Shown here: in pieces, positions 11,758 to 25,300 of the stretch | How the letters are laid out: each line of letters opens with the position of its first letter | Numbering within the stretch: the stretch's first letter is position 1 | DNA from: Cloeon dipterum | Lineage: Eukaryota; Arthropoda; Insecta; Ephemeroptera; Baetidae | DNA: 64,000 bases | Direction of reading: 5' to 3' | NCBI RefSeq assembly: GCF_949628265.1 | Contig: NC_088786.1 | Location: 22,155,681 to 22,219,680 of the forward strand | Notes under the pieces: generated by a model | Seen by the model: the letters and a program-made list of their open reading frames with translations, nothing else | Told to the model about the DNA's origin: nothing | The model's database searches: none | Program-made: the position numbers and the translations under genes

Positions 11758-12394
11758 GGCCACGGTGCTGACTGATCAATTAAAGCAGAGGCGTCTGTGT
11801 GTGAATAATATTAATTCTCACAAGTTAGGACCTTCAGGAACACGACCCAACCATCAGCTTGAAACATAAGATTATATAATAATACATATACGTAATATAC
11901 ACATAACTTGCTGCAAACGAAATCATAACCAAGCCGTAATTTGTTAGATACATAATGTGTAGGGAAACCGCACTCAAGAATTTAATTATCATCAATCTCG
12001 ATAATATGAAATAAAAAGAGCCTATTTTTATCAATATTGAAAGAATAATTTTGTTTTACCGCGTCTTTTCAGTTCAACAAGTTCGCGCTCAATTTTGTGG
12101 ATAAAATTTCACCTTCCACCAATGACCAATAAGCTTCCAGTTAAATCGATGGAAAAGTACTGCATTGTTTGCGATTCTCCTCAATGACTAAATTTGTGCT
12201 GCCACCACAGGGCGTTTCGCGAAGCTGCTGGCAAATCATAACAAAAAACTGTCTCACTTTGGTGAGCAAGCAGAAGAAGTTAAAAATGATTGATTTTGGA
12301 ATGTAGACGTTAACTTTGATGTGACTTTGACATCACCGCGCCATCTCAAAGATATTCATTCAGAGAGCAGAAGCAATTTTCTGCGCACTCCATC
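11758..12394. promoter_or_regulatory. Shared divergent promoter region with tandem CCAAT boxes
   Basis: This 637-base spacer separates the ATG codons of two genes transcribed in opposite directions. Two CCAAT boxes in the + orientation lie at 12119-12123 and 12126-12130, seven bases apart. CCAAT pairs recruit NF-Y and are common in TATA-less divergent promoters. I see no strong TATA box for either gene. Co-regulation is an inference from the layout. Confidence 0.45.
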
Positions 12395-14755
12395 ATGTCA
12401 TCTGCGGAGGAAAACTCGGTTAGTTTGAATTAATATGTATTGCTACAATTTTGTGTTTCTATTTCTGTGTCTCAATGGCAACAAATTATTATTAGTGTAT
12501 GTACTTTTTTATTTACATACATACTCACATACATTTTAAACCATCCATACATATGTATAATTTATATTTGTGTGGACTTTTGTTTCAGTGTGAGGAAGAG
12601 TTGAGAGAAATCCAGCAAAGATTTGAAACAGAAGGCTTGGACTGGGAAGGCTTGGGCACCGGAGAGAAACACCTGCACTTATGGCGTTGGCTGCAGGACG
12701 CTGAGAGCAACCTTAGGAGCTCTCGCCGCATGCTGGACAAGTTGAGAGAGGTGCAGCATGAGGAGCTGGAAGAAATGGAAGGGTACGTCTCGCACGTCCG
12801 TCAGCTGGCTGACACAAGGGCAGCACACCTCGAGTCTGAAGTTATGACCCTTCGATCAAGGCTGGAGGTGCAACAGAGGCAGGCAGTGACCCTTGCTAAC
12901 TTGTTGCAACGCAGTGGATTGGAGTCAACCACACTTCCCGATGAAGCAGTTCCTGGAGACGACAATTGGGTGGGAGAACAGGTTGCTCCCCATTTCTTAT
13001 ACACATCCAATCAATTTTAGTAATATTTATTTTGGTGTTAAGGTTGCATTACTTATCGCAGACCGTGCCAAATTAATTGAAGAAATTGAAGTTTTGCGCA
13101 AACTCAAGTTTTCCGACGGATTGAACGGAATGAACAAAGAGGGGGAGCTCCTGTCTGAAATCATCAAGGTATTTTTTCTTCCGAGTGATTTCTAGACACA
13201 AGAGTAACATTGTTGCTTACCTAATAGGTTTCCTCCGAAAAAGAAGTGCTGAAGCGCGAGGTGTCAGAAATGTGCGAGAGAGTGCAGCTGCTCGAGAAAG
13301 CCTCCAGACAGCTAGAGCTGGACAATGAAAGGCTTGCTTACAAGGTAAAGCTTAAAAATCTTTCCAACAGCAGAATAGTGCTTTAAATTATCCTAATAAT
13401 TAGTCATAATGTAAGCTAATACGATATTTTACTAATGATGCACTTTTATCATGCTGCTTGTAAATGGTAGCTTTCTGAAGCTTTAGCTGAGCTAGAAGAG
13501 CGAGAAACCCAGTTGCGACAAATGGGCCCCTGTGAGTCTTTTCAAGTGTCAATTTTTTATTTAATTTATTCACACAGGTAGAAATTGTACGCTCACCGTT
13601 ATGTTAATTTTAATTTTTTATTTCGCTTCGTTACTCTCAATCACCTTGAATGATTTTTGTACACATCTGAATGCACACCCTTCTTGAACTGTTCAATTTT
13701 ACTAAGCCTTTGAAAATTCAGTTGGCGATAAGAATGCCGTCTGGCCTCGTCACAAACGGCTGACGTCAGCTGATGACCTGCTCTCATCTGGCTCTCCCAG
13801 TCCAACTGAGGAAGGAGGTGAGGAGGACACCGCTCTGCCTAGCAGCAAAGATCCCATTATTGTCGAAAACAAGCGGGATGGAATTAAAGAGAAAGAGCCC
13901 AAAGAAAAGGAAATAAGCCCCAAAGAAAGTCCGAAATTGTCTGCCTTGGTAGCAGAGAGTCCTAGACTGTCAATGCTTAGAAAACTGGAAATTGTCGGAG
14001 ATGCCAAGTAAGCTCAGGAATACATTCCCAAAAAAATGCATCTTATTTTGAATGAATAGATCTGATTTCAATATTGGAGGCTGTGTTCCATCTCCAAGAA
14101 GATACGCTGCCTTGCTTGAAAGGACGGACATAGGTCGTTTGGAAGAAATGCACAAACTGCTGTCTGAGCAAGAAAAACTGAGAGGCCAAGTTGGGCTTCT
14201 CTCGGAAAAATACAACTCTTTAGCCATGCGTCATCTGCAGTACAAATCAAAAAGGAAGTCTCAAGTTGAAGACTTGAGGTATTCTTTGCCAACATTTTTC
14301 CATCCCATTTTAATTAATTCTCCTTTGTAGAGCTCGATTGGACGTTGAATTGAGCTCACTTCAAAGTGAAGTGGATGCTCTGCAAGCCAGATTAGCCATG
14401 CAAAAGAAAACTTTACGAAGTGAAGAAGCGTTTCGTAGACGAGTCGAAGCCGATTACAGACGTTTGCAGGACGACAAAAGGAAACTGGTTGTGAAGTGAG
14501 TATAACTAGAAATGGTTTTATATCAACTAACTAAATCTTGATAGCATGATGGCGTCAGAAAATACTTCCAGAGATAAAGAACAAGAAGTTACTCTATTAA
14601 ACAAGAAAATTGGAATGCTTGAAAGGGCAAATTCAGAGCTTTTAAGTCGAGTATTGGACTTGAAGTATGCCGCTCGTCACTCCTCTAATTCTCCGCACAA
14701 AACACCTTCACCGTCTGAAGACATCAAAATGTTAGAAATTAGTAGTGCCGTTTAA
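12395..14755 (+). CDS. Long coiled-coil protein, 533 residues, unrecognised
   Basis: Nine exons: 12395-12418, 12589-12981, 13043-13168, 13228-13344, 13471-13531, 13722-14007, 14060-14278, 14331-14495, 14545-14755. Phases agree throughout and give 533 residues. The first coding exon has only 8 codons (MSSAEENS). Residues 9-139 hold a conserved-looking segment (GLDWEGLGTGEKHLHLWRW) and a long helix. EQVALLIADRAKLIEEIE follows near 138, with heptad repeats to about 240. Residues about 240-336 are a Ser/Pro/Glu/Lys-rich linker (KEKEPKEKEISPKESPK), and a second coiled coil covers about 355-510. The tail ends in SSAV. The exon 2 donor (CAG|GTTGCT) is weak but is required by frame. A structural or scaffold role is likely; the family is not recognised. 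Confidence 0.82.
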
Positions 14756-15133
14756 CTTCCTACCAACAAGCCAAGAAGAAAATCGAGCAGTGAACAGTTA
14801 TACATATTTTACTATGAGATGACCTATCATATGTGAGCTTTGTAGCAAATTAGGCAATTTTATACATTGCTGTGCTACTGCCAAATATTTCTGTAGTGTA
14901 ACGATTCCGCTTGCAACATGCACAGTTCTTCCAAATATGAGAATAGTGTGCCAAACAAATTAAGTTTTTGTGCAGGGAAAATTAGGCATACTTGTTGTGA
15001 ATTTTATGTTGTACCGTCCAATGTTAGAACCTCCATCCATAATTCATCCTTCCTGGTTGTCATTAAGATGTTCAACAATAAACATCTTGCCAAACTAAAC
15101 AATCATAAATGAGTAGTTTGAAATGAGAATAAA
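14756..15133 (+). terminator. 3' UTR and poly(A) signals of the 533-residue gene
   Basis: After the TAA at 14753-14755, AATAAA occurs at 15077-15082 and again at 15128-15133. A 3' UTR of about 330-390 bases is likely. Confidence 0.5.
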
Positions 15134-15469
15134 TGTAAACAAACAAGATAATGTGTATAATCTCTGTCTTAAATCCCTCATTGAATTAATTCATCACGTG
15201 TTCCATGATTGCTTCTATTTATCCACTCTCCACTTTAGGACTTGAGAAAAATTTATATTATTTGAGACTAAATCATTGATAGTATAACTATACTGTTTAA
15301 CAGTTCTGTTAATCATTTTGGTCCTAAAGTCCAGAATTATTAAGATTTAATTAGATATTTTATTATCAAAACAAAAAATATGTATGTTTCATCGTATTAT
15401 GAATCCATTAAATTCCCTCCTATAGTAAAAAGAAAATAATCAAATACATTTAAGTAATAACCAAAACAC

Positions 15470-15735
15470 GAAATTTTTAATCTTTTCATTGTCATTTAAA
15501 TATTTAATCAGCACGCCAAATTTGAAAAAGAATCTACGTTTAAATCGATTTATGAACACTCATATGAGGATGAGGTCACTTAAAGAAATGCAAGTGACCG
15601 AAGAAATTTTTAATCTTTTCATTGTCATTTAAATATTTCATCAGCACGCCAAATTTGAAAAAGAATCTACGTTTGAATCGATTTATGAACACTCATATGA
15701 GGATGAGGTCACTTAAAGAAATGCAAGTGACCGAA
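15470..15735 (+). repeat. 133-base direct tandem duplication
   Basis: Two adjacent copies, 15470-15602 and 15603-15735, start with GAAATTTTTAATC and end with AAGTGACCGAA. They differ at only a couple of positions that I can see (ATTTAATCAGC versus ATTTCATCAGC, and CGTTTAAATCG versus CGTTTGAATCG). The near identity in noncoding DNA points to a recent duplication. It sits about 600 bases upstream of the PDCD4 start codon, so it could lie in its promoter region. Confidence 0.9.
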
Positions 15736-16339
15736 GTAATTTTAGTAGTTTCCGTTTTGTTAAGAATTACATCCGGCGAAGCTTCTAGAAAGCGGAGAAT
15801 ATTATTTGCTACCAAGTTTTATCGATCGCCCTATTCTGCTCTCCTGAAACTCCCGCCATCCGGGGTGTCCAATAAACAAGGCTCTATCAATCACCCCGCT
15901 GAAGCTGGAAAATCATTGGTTGTGGAGACGGCAGAAGGCTACCAAAACGAAAGAAACTACATATCGCAAGAAGTCTCCCTATTGGTCGAAAAACGCCGGT
16001 TTCCATCATACGCCAATGGGAGCCTCACTTGCTCATTTTTAAATGCCAATATGCGCGACGGTTCAGCACCTCACTCTTTCAGCTATCTGCGTAGAATCCA
16101 ATCGACAATTTTCAAAACAAAACAATTCGAGACCGTACGCCGAGACGTAAACACTGTTCCCGCAGCGCAACATTTCATTCTTTTCACCATCTAACTCCAA
16201 TACTTCATCGTGACTTCACACGCACAGCGGCCACCGCTGACACATCACATCTCAACATCCACAAGGAGACGAGAGAAGAGACTGTAATCAGCAATTTCTT
16301 TGTGATATTCGCATTTTCCCCCATCGCACTAACTCCACC
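15736..16339 (+). promoter_or_regulatory. 5' flank and leader of PDCD4
   Basis: The region is GC-richer than its surroundings. It holds two CCAAT-type boxes within about 45 bases: ATTGG near 15980 (minus orientation) and CCAAT near 16014 (+ orientation). No TATA box stands out. A 190-codon frame (15622-16194) runs through the duplication and stops before the PDCD4 ATG; its composition is not protein-like and I treat it as chance. Transcription probably begins between the CCAAT pair and 16300. Confidence 0.4.
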
Positions 16340-19300
16340 ATGATGGACGTCGAGACTGTCAATGGTTTCGAGAACGGAACCGCCGACCACGAGAAGAACG
16401 GCGGCGAAATTACCGTAGGTGCATCGGCAACCGAAAACAATGGCACCGTCATGATGCCGTCAGCCACCATGGACCTGAGAATCAAGAAGAAAGCTCGCCG
16501 GCTGACCAAACAGAACAGCAAGGAATCTTCGCCAAATGGCATTGCGGTCGTCCTGCAACAGCCCAGGTACTTCAAGAACAGCCGCCGGTCCAGGAGCGGC
16601 TATGGTCGTGGGCTGCCCAAAAAGGGTGAGATTTTTTCAGATCAATTTCATTTTTTAATAGTACATATGTATATTAATATCATAAATGATTCTTCGTGCG
16701 GAAAATGTATATAATTTATATGATATCTAACTTTTTATTTTTCTTATGAAGCAGAAAGTTCAATAACTTGACCATACGATTTTTGGTAACGAAAAATTTA
16801 TGTTTACTGCCGCAGAGATTTCTCTTACACAGCAAATTATCAGTTAGTGCCTTGATTGATTAGAGGCTTTAAAAAGTTTTCCGAGATGTGTGCAATTTAA
16901 CACATACATGCATAATATATATGGAAAAGTCAGTTTTCGCCACCCCTACTTTTACATGGGATTCTCATAAGAACTGGCGGGATGTGTAGCCCGGCAGAAA
17001 CTGTAACTTAACCGTAGTTCCGCCACACAAAGCTTACATGTCATGTAATTAGATCGGACAAAACTTTTCAAAAGCATAGCTAGCATGGTAATATTTTTAC
17101 AGAGATATTGCTAATTATCTTGCATTATTTCTCTTCGCTTATTTTGTTCTAAGCCTGGCCGAAATTTTTGTTTTTTTTTATTTGAGTTATAAATAATCCC
17201 ATTAGTCGTAAAAAATTGTGGTAAAATGAGTTAAACTCAAAATTAAAATTCTCATTTATATTGATATCAATTCAATTCAGTTTAATGTTAGTTACGCTAG
17301 TAAGTTTACACCATCCAGCTCGCAAGTATTTTGTGTTACATTAGCAACAAAAAATAATAAAGTCTCACTTGATACAAAGACAAATTGGGTTCAACTTATT
17401 TATACTAGTTCAGTTAAAGGGACACACGAGGTAATATTTTCTTTTAAGAGCGAGTGTGGCTATACCTTTCAACACAGTGAATAATAAACGTCTGGTCGAC
17501 AGAGGGCAGGGGGAGAGTGGTAGTAAAGTAGTTGTTTTTGTTGCTAAAATCGGCAACGCTGCTCTTCTCTGCAGGCACACAAGCCAAAACATCACGCGAG
17601 GCTTTTATATATTTTTTTGCTGGCAGCCTTCTTGAAAGTTGTGAAGCGAAAAAGAGGAGGAGGAGAGAAGTTGCTCTCTCAGTGCAGACGGAGACACAAA
17701 ACCTGTATCATTCTGATTGGCTCCGATTCGCGAACTGCGCATTTTTCGCAAGTGTGTCGTCCACAGCAATACGAATTATTTTGACATTATCGTACGTGGT
17801 GCGATAATTTTTGAGCAAGCCGACGTTTATCTGCGCCTTGAACCGCGAGCTCTGGTGTGGTGTGTGGAGCAGATGCCTTTCATCTCTCTCTCTCTCTCTC
17901 TCGCTCGCGTTTTCTTATCGCGAGAGAGAAAAAAAACATGGTCTGATGATTTTGAAAGAAAAGTAAACAGTAATGTCATGTGACTTCAAGTGTGGACTTA
18001 TGTTGTTGAAGGTTGCAAAACAGGATTGTACAGCAAAGTGCAGCTTGTAACGATTTTTGCTAACAATAGTTACAAAGTCTGGAGGAAAGTATGCCAAATT
18101 ATATAATTAAACTTAAATTCAATTGACAACCGCTTTAAAATTCTAGTTCTGGAGATTTTCACCTTTCTAACAATTAGAAACAACTGATAAAAAATAAAGC
18201 TCTACAATTTTTTTTAAGTTATGAGTTTTTGTGATTGTACGTCCTGCTATGCGGTTTTTACCAACTAATTTGTCTAGAAATTTAAATGTGACAGACAAAG
18301 AATCTCTGCTTGCAAAACGAATAATTTGTTCCTAACCGAATTTTGAGTCAAAGCAATAATATTATGCCTCCACCTCCTCCTCTTATCACTCTCAAGGCCC
18401 TGAAAGCCAGCGTGCCGTGAACATTCAACCGGCATTTAAGCAGGAAATTTTCCTCGCTCCTGCAAGCAAATGACATGCTGCCATCAATTAGCAGGCGACA
18501 ACCAATTTCCTTTGTTTTTGTCGCCGCATGCAGAGCGTGCATTTGTGTTTGTTTGTGTGCATCGAAAATGCCGCCGTTGACGGTTTTTAGCATTGACCTT
18601 GCTCAAAGTTATAGCGGTTATAGTATGAGGGCTGAATGGGTCGATGATGGTTGGTTCCTCACTCTCTTCACTCTCCCCATGCTCTTTTTAGATGTAGTAC
18701 AGTCCAACAGCCGCCTAGCCATGCGCAGTTGCCTGGTTGGACCTAGAGTGCGAACTGCGTAGTTAGCCAAAATTTCCCGTCGTTCTGAATCTGCAGGCGG
18801 GAAGCCGCAGCAATTCCAAAGATGTACATCTTTTGTTGCTCGACAATATCCGGCCTTTTTGAAGCTGATGATGAATTTGCATGCAAAGGCATTGGCATTT
18901 TTATTTATTCAGACACTGGAGATACGTGAACTAGGCTCGAGAGGATCAAATAACTTTAAAGGAGATGTTTGATGTAATGGATCCAGTCGAAAAGAATTGG
19001 TTTAAATATCTTGTGGAAGTACTAATTTTGTATGGCTGCCTATTACGTTGATCTTTCAACAATGTTGTTCGAGTGAAAATAACCCACGCCATCGTCAAAA
19101 CCCGCTACGTACCCTACGTACGCAGTTTGCAATTTTTTTCTCATTGCAAAAAAAATATCTTAACCTTCGACCGATTGAAAGGTTGTAGATTTTAACCATC
19201 ATTTCTACATCGAATCAAAAGATAATTCCGCCTATTGGAAAAAAGTATTTATTTTTCCGGCTCCACAAATATGCGCGTTATAGATGGAAGGCAGTCCATT

Positions 19301-22300
19301 ATTCGTCTTTGTCTACTTGTTTACGTTCAAGCCGCACTCGGAAAATAAATTTCAGCAAATTGGATGGAACCTTGGGAAGGCTGCTTGAGTGGCAGCTGCC
19401 TTTTGGTGGAGACGATCAAGATAAATAGCGATGCGCTGGCATCAAATTATGTAAAATTGTTTTTCCTTGCTCTCAATTACAGCCCGTTCCTTTAATGGCA
19501 TTTTTCATGAATAATAAGCGAGGGAAATTGCAAACAATGCCGGGAAAATCCTACCTCAAACTCCATGAACCGTGGAACAAGTCTGAAAAAGCAGACCAGC
19601 CCAAAGCGAACTCGAATCAAGCACGATATATATGCGCATTATGCAATTAAAATGGCTTTTCTTTTCCAATCTCTCCTACTCGAAGAGATGAATGCATGGA
19701 GATGTTGTCGGCCCACCTAATGGACCGGTCATGGAACATTAAATTACGCTCTAGGAAGGATTAATTTGATCCACAATGAGAACAAGTCTTCGAGAACTCG
19801 TTTCTCCAGACCAATTTCGTCTGCCAACAAAATTCGAGTTGCAAAAGCTGGCGGAATTTTGATATCATTGCCACGCGGCGGTCGCCTCGCAATTTTTAAC
19901 AATTCTGCTGCGCACTTACACCGGCGTCAGAGCCGGAGCCGAGAGGCATGCGGTGCCGGCAGGGAACAGGAACAGAACACAGCGGCGTAATAATAATTCG
20001 GCCCCCCCACCTTAGTCCCAGAGATTCGAGCAGGCAGACTGTAAACAAAAACAATCGTCCCGATGGCGGCGGCTTGTGCGCGACGCATTATGCCGGCAGT
20101 ACCAGAACGGCTCTTGTTCCTGATATGGCTGAAGTTAATGATTATGTACCGCAGTTTGATAACAGACGTTATGCTGCGTTCAAATCTGGTGCCATGAATT
20201 GCGTCGCCACTGTTTCCGCCTCTATTAACCAGAAATCATCTAGAAAGAAGCCGACATCTAGTTTGCAGGGGAAACGCGCAGTGGAGTTTTATTATAAAAA
20301 AACACAATTGCTGACGGTTTCAGGCACAAACATTTTTATTGCTTCCCTTTCGTTGAGCCCAACAGCCAAACTTATGAAAGATGATTATAATATAGTTGAA
20401 GTTTTGGTTCACCAAACTGGGCCTGATTTGCAACAAATACAATGCAGCCGCTAGTGATGAATGATCGATTCAACTCTCGTTCTTGGCGTGCAGTATACAT
20501 TAGCAAGTACGCACGTCCAAAAAATTCATAGCCCGCGCAATTGACACACTTTTGTGCGGTCGAGCAACGCTAAATCAATGATAATGCGCCAATGTGGTGC
20601 ATCGCAAGCAGCTAATAAATAATTGAAGCGAAAATCGGCGCTGCAGACGCGACTATTTTGGCCAGCACGTGGCCAGCGAGCGAGACATTAATATGCAAGC
20701 GAGCGGCTTGTAACTCTGTGCACAATGGCTGGGGAGACGGTCGGGAATCGATTTTGGTACCACGGTGCAAGTGAACCGAGTTTAAATCGAGCATTCACTC
20801 TTGTCGGGCCCAGTCTGGCTGGCTTTTGCGAAACCGTCGCACGGCTGCGACGAAACCCCCTTGAAAAGCGTGTGTTATATTCCCGTTCCACACAAGGTGG
20901 CGCCTTTGATATTTGCACACAAGAGGCAAAAAATGTCGCCAGGCCGTTGCAAGCGAATTCCAGACAGCTCACTCAGCTCTATATTTTTCATTTCTCAGCA
21001 GGAGTTAATAGACCCTGATGTGACGAAATACGAGACAGTGCTGTGCAGACGCTTCCCCACCTGAAGACTCTTGAACATGCACTCAGTCGATTGACTATTT
21101 ACTTGAAGTGGTCATAAGGTGACAATTAATTTTTTACTAGGTATGCATGTCACGGTTATCGTTAAGTGCACTGTTCAAATAACTCATATAATTTTGAGCC
21201 ATGTGATGAATTTTTTTTTTAATTTGTGGCAACAATTGTGAAAAATATTAATTGAAAAATTGCTATGTAACGCTTTAGGGAAAGAACACCATTGAAATGG
21301 AAACCTTGATTGTAAGATAATTTTTAGTGTGGCACTCCTATGGCTTACAGAAACATTCCTTATTTTTATTATTAACTAATTTTACTAGTTACGATTGCGA
21401 CTTGAGTTTTATTCGTTTAATTCAACGTGCAACACTTCAAAGAGTCACTTTCATTTAAAAACTATCTAGAAAATAACGACTGTTGCGAGTTTAGAATAAA
21501 ATTATTATTATTTGCAATCGCTATTATTGTGATATATCTGCCTCAACTCTAACTCCACGCCGCATGATATAAAATCGTGAGTTGCAAGTTTGCAGTATTC
21601 CCATACGCGTGCCCAGAGTCCGCTCGCCAGCAGGCATGTCAGGTCAAACATGTCGGATCTGGGCTGGCAGGTGACCTTTTTGCCCTTGGTGGGCTCTCGG
21701 ATGGTCTCCCCCGCCAATATAACGCAGCCTGTTCAAACTCTGGCGATAATTATCTCTCACTCAACCGGGGCGGGACAAACCACGCCTTAGTGTTAGAATT
21801 TTGCATGTGAGTGCTCTTAGCAGACGTGAAAAAAACGAATGATAAGGTCTGACATTATAACAAATAAACAAACAAGCGAAAGCGTCGGACGGAGCAAACC
21901 TGGTTTAATGACGCTCTTCCTCCTTGCACAGACCATTAATTTATTATTCTTCTTCCTGCCGGACCGGCTTCATCACTCATTGCACGTAATAAACAATAAG
22001 TAGTGTATATCGTAGTACGGCACGAATGAGTACATTTGTACTTGCTTTGTGCCGTGTTTGAGTCGAGTGCGACGCGGATATATAATAAAAATTGACGTTG
22101 CGTCGCCGCTTTTTACTGCGGCCCTTCAATGAATTTCTTCTCCCCTACAGCAGGGCTGCCAGAGTGCCCCTTTTCTCATTTTGTATTAGGACAGGAGTAT
22201 TAAAATATCCGTTATGTCTGGATAATTTCGTTGTATGCCTCCACTTTCATGCCACATATTTTTAATGCGATTGATGAGATTCAAGGCAAGTGTATCCGTT

Positions 22301-25300
22301 ATATTACTGATATGAAATGCAATACGTCCGACCAGCAATAGCTGAAAGTAATATTTTATTCAGCCGATGTCCTTGTCCTTAAAGGGAAATCGATTTCCCT
22401 CCTTAAAACGCAGAGGAAAAATAAGGAAAATTGCATTTCTTAGTCTGCTTTTTGGCAGATAAGTGCCGGCGGCTCCCACTGCCAGCTGCTCTCTTTGAAA
22501 ATGCAATCTGCGGGCGGCTGGCTGATTATCCGCGCGAAATACTACAATGAGAGTCACGATAACCTTGACCATCATTGCAGAGACGCGAGAGTATATAATA
22601 TAATATAGATAGGTACGCGAGTAAGCGGCCCAAGAGCTGAGCGTTGTTAGCTGGCTGGCTCAAACCGCCAGCTGGGGCGAGTTTTGTTGCTATGCGCCTC
22701 CGCCGCCGCCGCCGTGCCGGCATCGTCTAAATCCGAAGCTGTTGGAAGGAGGAGGATGCACAAAAATTACTATTCTCTCGCTCATTTTTTTATTAACAGC
22801 TCGCGGTGAATTGCAAGAGGAGGCCGAGAGTAGCTTTAAACTGATTTTTTTTCTCACCTTCCACTTACGGAAAGGTTGCTCTTTACCGCGACGAAACAAG
22901 TAACCGACGCCGTTTTAGGTCTTATCGCACAAAAACTCGTTCAGCTGCATTTGGAAAATTTCATAAAGTTGATATTATAACGGAGCTTGTAGTTGATTAC
23001 TTAATGTGATTGATAACCTAGCATTGGCAACAACAGTGTGAACGTTAGGATATAATATATAATAGAAGTTGCGCAAATAATTCTGTATTTTCAAGGGGAG
23101 CGCTGTATAACAATATAATAATACGATTCATGAGCAGCTTGGCTTTTAGTTTGAAAGACCTTATAGGATCGCAGGACTACCTTGTTAAAGTAAAAGGGAA
23201 CAAAGAAGCTAAGACGCACCAACCAGTTTGTGTGAAAATAAACGCTCAGACTTTTCTCCATCAATCACCAGGAGCCAAATTACGTTTGAAGCCAACATTC
23301 GAAAGTGCCGAATTTAGCTTAGCTAAAAATAACCTGGTAAACAACACCCGCAGAGTGGGATGTCTGACCCACCACACGTACTTTGTTTTTGTTTACCACC
23401 AGAAATGTTTTACTGCTAAACTCTTACTTTTGGCCAACTGCGCGGATTGTATTTTTAAAATCGAACTCGACGTGAACTAACTCAAAACTAACCATCCTGT
23501 CTTGATTAGGCTGAAACAGAGAGCTGCAGCTGGTTTTAGGGAGCAGGGTTCTCTCTTATGGCCGGCCTTTAATTTTCCAGAGCTGCATTCTGGATGCACT
23601 CGCCAGCTCACCCGATAGCTGCGAGCTTTGCTAGCTTGGAAATTGGCCATGTACGAACGCATGCGTGCACGCGGCTATAAGGCAGGGAAGTGAACGCCGC
23701 AACTGGCACGTCGGCGCTGCGCGACCGCGACCGAAGTTGGGTGTGTTGGTCGCGAAGCAAATGCCAAGAAGTGCATTTCCTCGCGCCGGGATCAATCAGA
23801 AACCTGCTTGCCGGTCGATTCACTCTTGTGAAATTTGCTCTGCTTGTGTGGATAAAATGTGTTACCGAAAACACGCACTTAAACAACAATGGTGCGGCGA
23901 GACGGCTAATGAGTTTGCATTGTGTTGAAAAGAGCTCAAGCAGTGTTCACGACAAGATCGGATCGGACTCTTTTCGTGCAATCGGAAAGTGTAGTTTTTA
24001 CGTTTACGTCAGATTGTTAGATTTTTAAATAATAAAAATTTTCTTTGATGAACTAAATTGGCGAAGAAAATATGATTTTTTAGCTCTTACAATTTTGCCT
24101 AGCAACCATAAAATTAAAAAAAATTATTTTGGTTCTTTTGAATCCACTGAAGCTCAATTATATTTTATATTTTAACGCAAGCAATTTTTTAAGGAAGCCA
24201 AACTTTTAAATTTCTATTATATTGAGTTAATAAATAATACTACTTTACTAGTTACTAGTTTGTTTTAATTGTATTTTATTTGTAATCACTCTCGCAAAAT
24301 TTGTAGTTTCTTGGCAGCGTTTAAAAGGACGAATACCAAGAGTGAATCTCAACAGTTTGTTCGCAGTTACAAAGTTATGCAAAAGTAAACATTGCGTCAA
24401 TGTGCTGCTCCTGCCACAATACAATAGCGTCATATAGAGGCAAGCAATCCGTTTTGACAGGTCCAACGGGCTAATCGCGTGTAAACACGAGTTGCTGTAC
24501 ATACGTGCTGTGCACCAAGTAGGCAATAAATAATTCAGCCGGCTGGTGCTCACGCAAGCAGCGATCGACTCGCTAAATGAAATAGATAAGCACCCATTCG
24601 ATTGAATCGTAGTTTCAGCACCTTGAACCGAATTCGTTCCATTTATTTAATTTGGCTCGAGCTGCGTGTGCCTCGAAATTCAGAGCACGCGGGTTCGCCA
24701 CGCAGGACTGCAGTTTTGGCCGCATTACGCAAGCTCCTAAAAAGTGCACCTCGCGCGCTAGCTGCATTCTGCGCCGCGTGTGATAAAGTTGGCTAGGCAG
24801 GAGTCATCGCACCTCATTCAGGCCACGGCCGCCGATGTCGAAAGTGAAAGTTTCGGGTTGCTGTTGACGACTTCAGGTCGTTGACCGATCTGATATAAAA
24901 ACATATGAAAAAGGCTTTCGGCACGGCTAGTCACTCGGCTATTGTAATTAAGTGCTATAATTACGTACGATCAACAACGCGTAGTGAACGCTATGCAAAT
25001 GATCGCTCGGCCGACAAGGCTGCACGATTCTGTGATTATTTTCTAGCCTCAGTACGTCGATTTTGCTCATAAATCAGTTGGCTTACAAGTCCTCTAGAGA
25101 CGGAATCGCTTTTTCATCAATGAGCGCGAAGTTCTAGTTCTATTTGTTTACTTGTAGATAACTCAAAGCACAGATTACTGATAAAATAACTTGAGCTTGT
25201 CACACAGTGCAAATAAACAGAGAGGTTTGACCTGTTTTGAAATTCATATCAGTTAGTATTTTGACTCTCATATTACGAGTTTGCTCATTCTTCTACGTTC

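Noticed and set aside
15622-16194. 190-codon open frame upstream of PDCD4
   Set aside because: It begins inside the tandem duplication, has no family-like stretch, and runs through the presumed promoter. Most likely chance.
19948-20454. 168-codon open frame in the PDCD4 intron
   Set aside because: GC-richer island with several frames open on both strands; no domain, no splice context.
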